Shown one piece after another: positions 5,465 to 8,926 of a stretch of 8,926 nucleotides of DNA (position 1 is its first letter; each line of letters opens with the position of its first letter). This DNA is from an uncultured Flavobacteriales bacterium (GTDB lineage Bacteria; Bacteroidota; Bacteroidia; Flavobacteriales_E; Vicingaceae), in NCBI GenBank assembly GCA_937925525.1, contig CALALS010000008.1, positions 1 through 8,926 of the forward strand, written 5' to 3'. A model generated the notes under the pieces. That model was not told the DNA's origin. It saw only the letters and a program-made list of their open reading frames with translations, and searched no databases. The position numbers were made by a program, and so were the translations under genes.

Positions 5465-8400
5465 TTAGTAAACTACTACTTTTTTAGTAACATCTACTTT
5501 GTCTCCAACAACCGAAATCAAATAAACTCCTTTCTCAACAACACTAATTGGCTTAGAGTATGTGCCAACATAATTCATTAGCCTTTGTTCTGATACTACT
5601 TGCCCAATTACATTTCTAACGACAATGCTATAGCTTCCTTTTTCTGAAGCAACAAACTTAATATTAAAGTTTCCATTGTTTGGATTAGGGAAAATATGGA
5701 AATTCAATTCATTGCTTAGGTCATTAATTCCGCTTGCCCAAAATTCATAACCAACTGAAATAGATTGACAACCGTTTGCGTCAGTTATTTGAACTGTGTA
5801 GTTACCTGATTGTGTTGGCGAATAAGTCTGAGAGTTTGCTCCGCTTATTGGAGAGCCATTCAAGTACCATTGATAACCACTAGCTGCAGGATTACATGTT
5901 AACTGACTTCCATTCTGAGTAATATTTGGAGCAGCAGGATTTGGGTTAACAGTAATTGTTTGAGTAATCGTATCACTTCCTCCGGAATTCCCGACAATTA
6001 ATTGAACGTTATAAGTTCCGGCATTAGCATAACAAATATTAGTTGGATTTTGTGAATTACTAGAAGATGGATTACCTCCATTAAACGTCCAACTCCATGA
6101 AGTAGGACTATTGGTAGAGTTATCATTAAAAGATACACAATCGTTAGGGCAAATACTAGTTGAACTAGGCGTAAAAGAAGCCACCGGTTTTTGAACACCA
6201 CCTGATAAATTAATGTTATCTAAATAAAGATTATTTCCCCATCTGCCAATATTCCTGAAAACAACCACTAAAGATGATTGTCCTGCATAGGCATTTAAAT
6301 TTACATTAATTGTTTTCCATTGGGAAGAGCTTGGTGTAAAAGAATTTGTATTGTCAGGCGCAGTTGCAAGAGTTGAACCTCCCTGCATCCAAACTTGTGT
6401 AAAAGTAGTGCCACAATCAGTAGAAACTAAAACAGCCATTGTGTCACTATATGTTCCGTTATACCTAGCATAAGCAACATCAAAGCTTAAAGATAAGCTT
6501 GATGAAGAAGAAGCGTTATAAATAGGTGTCCAAAGTTCATCATAACTTCCCGCAGAATTATTGGTGTAGTTTTCAAACCAAGCACATTCACTACTTGTTC
6601 CGTAGCCGCCAACAGATGTATTTTTTAACCATATAAAACCATCATTAGCTAAATCATTATTTGACCAATTTGCCGGAACAAAAGCACCTGAAAATCCTTC
6701 AACTAAAGGAAGGGTTTGGGTAGCAGAAATAGTGATATAATTGTTTTTTGTATGATTATTACTTCCGTTTGAATTAGTAGCCGTTAAAGAAATAGTATAA
6801 GTTCCCGCATTTGCAAAAACAATCATCGGGTTTTGGCTTGTAGAATTTGTTGCACCTACGTAAGTTACTCCGGTTGATGGAGTTACACTCCAACTCCATG
6901 ATGTTGGATTAAAGTTGGATAAATCAGTAAAGTTGATTTGAGTTCCCGGACATCCACTTTGTTTATTAGCCGTAAAGTTTGCAACCGGAGCTGCTCCCGA
7001 ACTACTAAATAAATCTGACTCCCAAATTCCTCTTCCGTAAGTTGCAGCTCTAATTTTACCGGCTGTGTATTGAATCTCCAACTCATTAACGATTACATTC
7101 GGTAAACCCGTCATGTAAGAAACCCAGTTACTCATAGTGTTATCTCTAAAATATACTCCTACATCCGTTCCTACATAAACTCCATCTGCTGAGCCATTTT
7201 CATATACCACACAATTTACTGGAAGGTTGGGAAGGCCTGTACTAAAATTAGTCCAGGAAGTTCCACCATTTGTAGTCATAAACACCTTGTTAGTTGAGCT
7301 ATACCCTGAAAAAGTTACCCATACTTTATTAGGGTCAGTATTTGAAACAGCTATATAAGTAATAGATGCATTGGGTAAACCGGAAGTAATATCAGTAAAA
7401 GATGTCCCTCCATTTGTAGATTTATATAACCTTGTGTTTCTGGAAGCATAGATATAATTAGTGTTTGAAGGAGCATAAGCAATTGCGTTAACCCTACTCG
7501 TTGTGCCGGTCATTGCTCCAAGTGTACTCCAAGAAGTACCTCCATTTGTTGAGCGATATAAATTATCTTTCCCCACCAGAAGTGTATTTGCATTGGTAGG
7601 ATGCATAATATATGGAGTTACCCAGTTTCCGTTTGAATTAACTCCTGAGCCTCCTGAGCTTACAATATTGGAGAAACTATTCCCTCCATTTGTAGATTTA
7701 CGTATATCTCCATAGTACAATTCACCGTACATAATATTTGCATTAGAGTGGTCAATTATACACTCCATTCCATCACCGCCAATAACTCTTGACCATGATG
7801 TTCCATTTACTCTATTAGTCCCGTTATCTTGCCAACCCGATAAATTTAAAGATGTGTTAGTAGCAGAATTGGAAAACCTATAAAGCTGACCTATCTGTAA
7901 TCCGGCACTTCTATCGCTCCAGCTTGTTCCATTATTTGTAGTTCTAAAAGCACCACCATCGCATCCGGCCCATATAGTTGTTCCGCTACCGGGTAAATAA
8001 ATTAAATCATGGATGTCTGCATGAACGTAAGGAGTTCCGCTGGCTCCATACCAATGAGCAATAATATTAAATGAACTTCCGCCATTTGTTGACCTCCAAA
8101 TATTTATCCCCCCAACAACTATTTCATTTGCATTGGTATTAGATGCTGCAATGGCTAAGTCATACCAGCCTTGCCCACCGCTACCACTTCCGGTAACACT
8201 ATATCCAAGTATATTTGGTGTGGTTGACATAGTAGAAAAACTTGTTCCACTATTTGTTGAGCGATAAACTCCACCATAACCCGAAGAATTCTCTGAAGAA
8301 AGTACATAAACATAATTTGCATTGGCAGGAGTAACTGCTATAGCCATTCTATTGGAAGCATTAGCTGCCGGTAATCCGTTTGTAACTTGTGTAAAACTTA

Positions 8401-8926
8401 CTCCACCGTTAGTAGAAACATAAAATTGGTCAGTGGTTGCATATATCGTATTTGGGTCATTAGGTTTAAATTCTAAATCTCTAAAACTACCGGTTATTAT
8501 TTGAGTCCAAGATGTTCCTCCGTTTGTGGTTCTGTATATTCCATTGCTTGTAGCCGCAATTAAAATATTTGTATTGGAAGTATTAATAATTAATCTCCTG
8601 ATTGTTCTTGTTTGAGTTACATTCCAATTTAAGCCTGTTGCATTCCATGTAGTTCCTCCGTCAGTAGATTTTAAGATACCTATGCTGTAGGTATCACTTC
8701 CATCTCCATCTCCGGTTGCTAAATACATCACATTTGAATTATTGGGGTCAATGGCCAAATCTGAACAACCGATTACAGGCAAATCATCTGTATTTAAGTT
8801 AGACCAACTACTACCTGAATTGGTAGATTTCCATAAACCACCACCGGGCGAGCCAACAAAAACAGTATTGGAATTTGCAGGGTCAAATCGCACAAAGTTT
8901 ATTCTACCCATTCCACCACCGTTAGA
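5465..8926 (-). CDS. Large T9SS-exported surface protein with Asp-box propeller, PKD, jelly-roll and Ig-like domains (5' end cut by the window)
   Basis: The frame stays open to the right edge (visible codons before Met at 8911 encode SNGGG), so the true start and signal peptide lie outside. Counting from that internal Met, 1148 residues show these parts. (1) Residues 1-630 hold eleven Asp-box (BNR/VPS10-like) repeats, ending in ATYGRGIWESDL (623-634), a usual end of such propellers. (2) Residues 641-730 are PKD. (3) About 733-905 is a MAM or choice-of-anchor-J-like jelly roll. (4) Residues 908-990 are PKD with Cys921, Cys925 and Cys960. (5) About 992-1055 is Ig-like, with Cys1006 and Cys1048 likely bridged. 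(6) Residues 1063-1148 are a type A T9SS sorting domain (FPNPNNGNF; KGVYLISVVGDKVDVTKKVV). The tail predicts export across the outer membrane and surface attachment or release. The Asn/Ser/Thr/Gly-rich composition fits. No sialidase or peptidase catalytic motif is visible; an adhesive or binding role is inferred. Confidence 0.9.
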   Translation of the reverse strand, partial: SNGGGMGRINFVRFDPANSNTVFVGSPGGGLWKSTNSGSSWSNLNTDDLPVIGCSDLAIDPNNSNVMYLATGDGDGSDTYSIGILKSTDGGTTWNATGLNWNVTQTRTIRRLIINTSNTNILIAATSNGIYRTTNGGTSWTQIITGSFRDLEFKPNDPNTIYATTDQFYVSTNGGVSFTQVTNGLPAANASNRMAIAVTPANANYVYVLSSENSSGYGGVYRSTNSGTSFSTMSTTPNILGYSVTGSGSGGQGWYDLAIAASNTNANEIVVGGINIWRSTNGGSSFNIIAHWYGASGTPYVHADIHDLIYLPGSGTTIWAGCDGGAFRTTNNGTSWSDRSAGLQIGQLYRFSNSATNTSLNLSGWQDNGTNRVNGTSWSRVIGGDGMECIIDHSNANIMYGELYYGDIRKSTNGGNSFSNIVSSGGSGVNSNGNWVTPYIMHPTNANTLLVGKDNLYRSTNGGTSWSTLGAMTGTTSRVNAIAYAPSNTNYIYASRNTRLYKSTNGGTSFTDITSGLPNASITYIAVSNTDPNKVWVTFSGYSSTNKVFMTTNGGTSWTNFSTGLPNLPVNCVVYENGSADGVYVGTDVGVYFRDNTMSNWVSYMTGLPNVIVNELEIQYTAGKIRAATYGRGIWESDLFSSSGAAPVANFTANKQSGCPGTQINFTDLSNFNPTSWSWSVTPSTGVTYVGATNSTSQNPMIVFANAGTYTISLTATNSNGSNNHTKNNYITISATQTLPLVEGFSGAFVPANWSNNDLANDGFIWLKNTSVGGYGTSSECAWFENYTNNSAGSYDELWTPIYNASSSSSLSLSFDVAYARYNGTYSDTMAVLVSTDCGTTFTQVWMQGGSTLATAPDNTNSFTPSSSQWKTINVNLNAYAGQSSLVVVFRNIGRWGNNLYLDNINLSGGVQKPVASFTPSSTSICPNDCVSFNDNSTNSPTSWSWTFNGGNPSSSNSQNPTNICYANAGTYNVQLIVGNSGGSDTITQTITVNPNPAAPNITQNGSQLTCNPAASGYQWYLNGSPISGANSQTYSPTQSGNYTVQITDANGCQSISVGYEFWASGINDLSNELNFHIFPNPNNGNFNIKFVASEKGSYSIVVRNVIGQVVSEQRLMNYVGTYSKPISVVEKGVYLISVVGDKVDVTKKVVVY
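5466..5485 (+). terminator. Weak candidate terminator for the nupC transcript
   Basis: TAGTA (5466-5470) and TACTA (5474-5478) form a 5-bp hairpin with a 3-nt loop, followed one base later by six T residues (5480-5485). It starts 2 nt after the nupC stop and lies inside the 3' coding end of the convergent gene. The stem is short and weak, so termination efficiency is doubtful. Confidence 0.3.
5468..5725 (-). other. T9SS C-terminal sorting domain (protein region)
   Basis: Codons 1063-1148 of the large gene encode the C-terminal signal used by the Bacteroidota type IX (Por) secretion system. Visible features are the opening FHIFPNPNNGNFNI, a central strand pattern YSIVVRNVIGQVV (1094-1106), and the closing GVYLISV...KKVVVY. 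In characterised systems this domain is removed after passage through the outer membrane. Confidence 0.9.
7253..8836 (-). repeat. Eleven-fold Asp-box (BNR) coding repeat
   Basis: Within the large gene, an 11-residue motif of form (L/I/V)-x-(R/K)-(S/T)-T-N-x-G-x-S-(W/F) recurs at residues 26, 79, 125, 163, 215, 271, 321, 403, 451, 495 and 543, counted from Met at 8911. Spacing is mostly 38-56 residues, with one gap of 82. A degenerate twelfth copy is at about 586-596. Each is expected to close a beta-hairpin of a propeller blade. On the plus strand the copies appear as recurring CCxCCATTTGTwGA-like words; those near 7548 and 8250 share the longer string TTTGTTGAGCGATA. Confidence 0.85.

Noticed and set aside
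5998..7715. Short open frames overlapping the large surface-protein gene (5998-6201, 6883-7086, 7503-7715)
   Set aside because: They sit in other frames of a long, well-supported coding sequence with clear domains. Their translations are low-complexity and match no recognisable family.
7253..8836. Regularly spaced repeated words resembling a CRISPR array
   Set aside because: The words are imperfect, lie in one long open reading frame and correspond exactly to Asp-box protein repeats at blade spacing.
7022..8926. Sialidase (Asp-box neuraminidase)
   Set aside because: Asp boxes are shared by several propeller families. No RIP/FRIP motif or arginine-triad context is visible, and eleven boxes exceed the usual few in sialidases.
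1..8926. A novel defence, mobile or biosynthetic system
   Set aside because: Every gene but one falls in a known housekeeping or surface-protein family. No transposase, integrase, toxin-antitoxin, nuclease-helicase set or RNA gene was seen on either strand.

Overview
The window is A+T-rich chromosomal DNA from a member of the Bacteroidota, most likely a Flavobacteriales-type marine or freshwater lineage; this is an inference. The evidence is the type IX secretion (T9SS) sorting tail on the large exported protein, TAnnTTTG-type -7 promoter boxes upstream of three genes, the absence of Shine-Dalgarno sequences at every start, and the best-matching protein families.

Layout from left to right. 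(1) pdhB on the minus strand (79-1059) encodes pyruvate dehydrogenase E1 beta and has a clear intrinsic terminator at 31-55. (2) A divergent intergenic region (1060-1192) carries two opposed TAnnTTTG boxes and two perfect inverted repeats. (3) On the plus strand, a small exported beta-rich protein (1193-1666) probably sits in the outer membrane. (4) A second TAnnTTTG box then precedes a plus-strand cluster: etfB, etfA, a BFN/DUF151-UVR protein and a NupC-type nucleoside transporter, with gaps of 14, 41 and 12 bp. This looks like one operon, possibly with a secondary start before the BFN gene. (5) Converging on it, with stop codons directly abutting (5464/5465), is a very large minus-strand gene that runs off the right edge. 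It encodes a multidomain cell-surface or secreted T9SS substrate: an 11-Asp-box beta-propeller region, PKD, a MAM/choice-of-anchor-J-like jelly roll, a second PKD, an Ig-like domain and the T9SS C-terminal domain.

Functionally, pdhB and etfBA belong to central carbon and electron metabolism: acetyl-CoA formation, and passing electrons from acyl-CoA dehydrogenases to the quinone pool. The BFN protein and nupC suggest nucleotide handling and nucleoside uptake. The link between the ETF genes and the nucleotide genes is positional only. The large T9SS protein is a typical accessory surface protein of the phylum.

I see no tRNA, rRNA, CRISPR array, insertion sequence, phage gene or defence system, and no convincing novel multi-gene system. 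The items most worth a second look are the palindromes at the promoters, the stop-to-stop convergent junction, the domain architecture of the truncated surface protein, and the BFN-UVR/NupC pairing.
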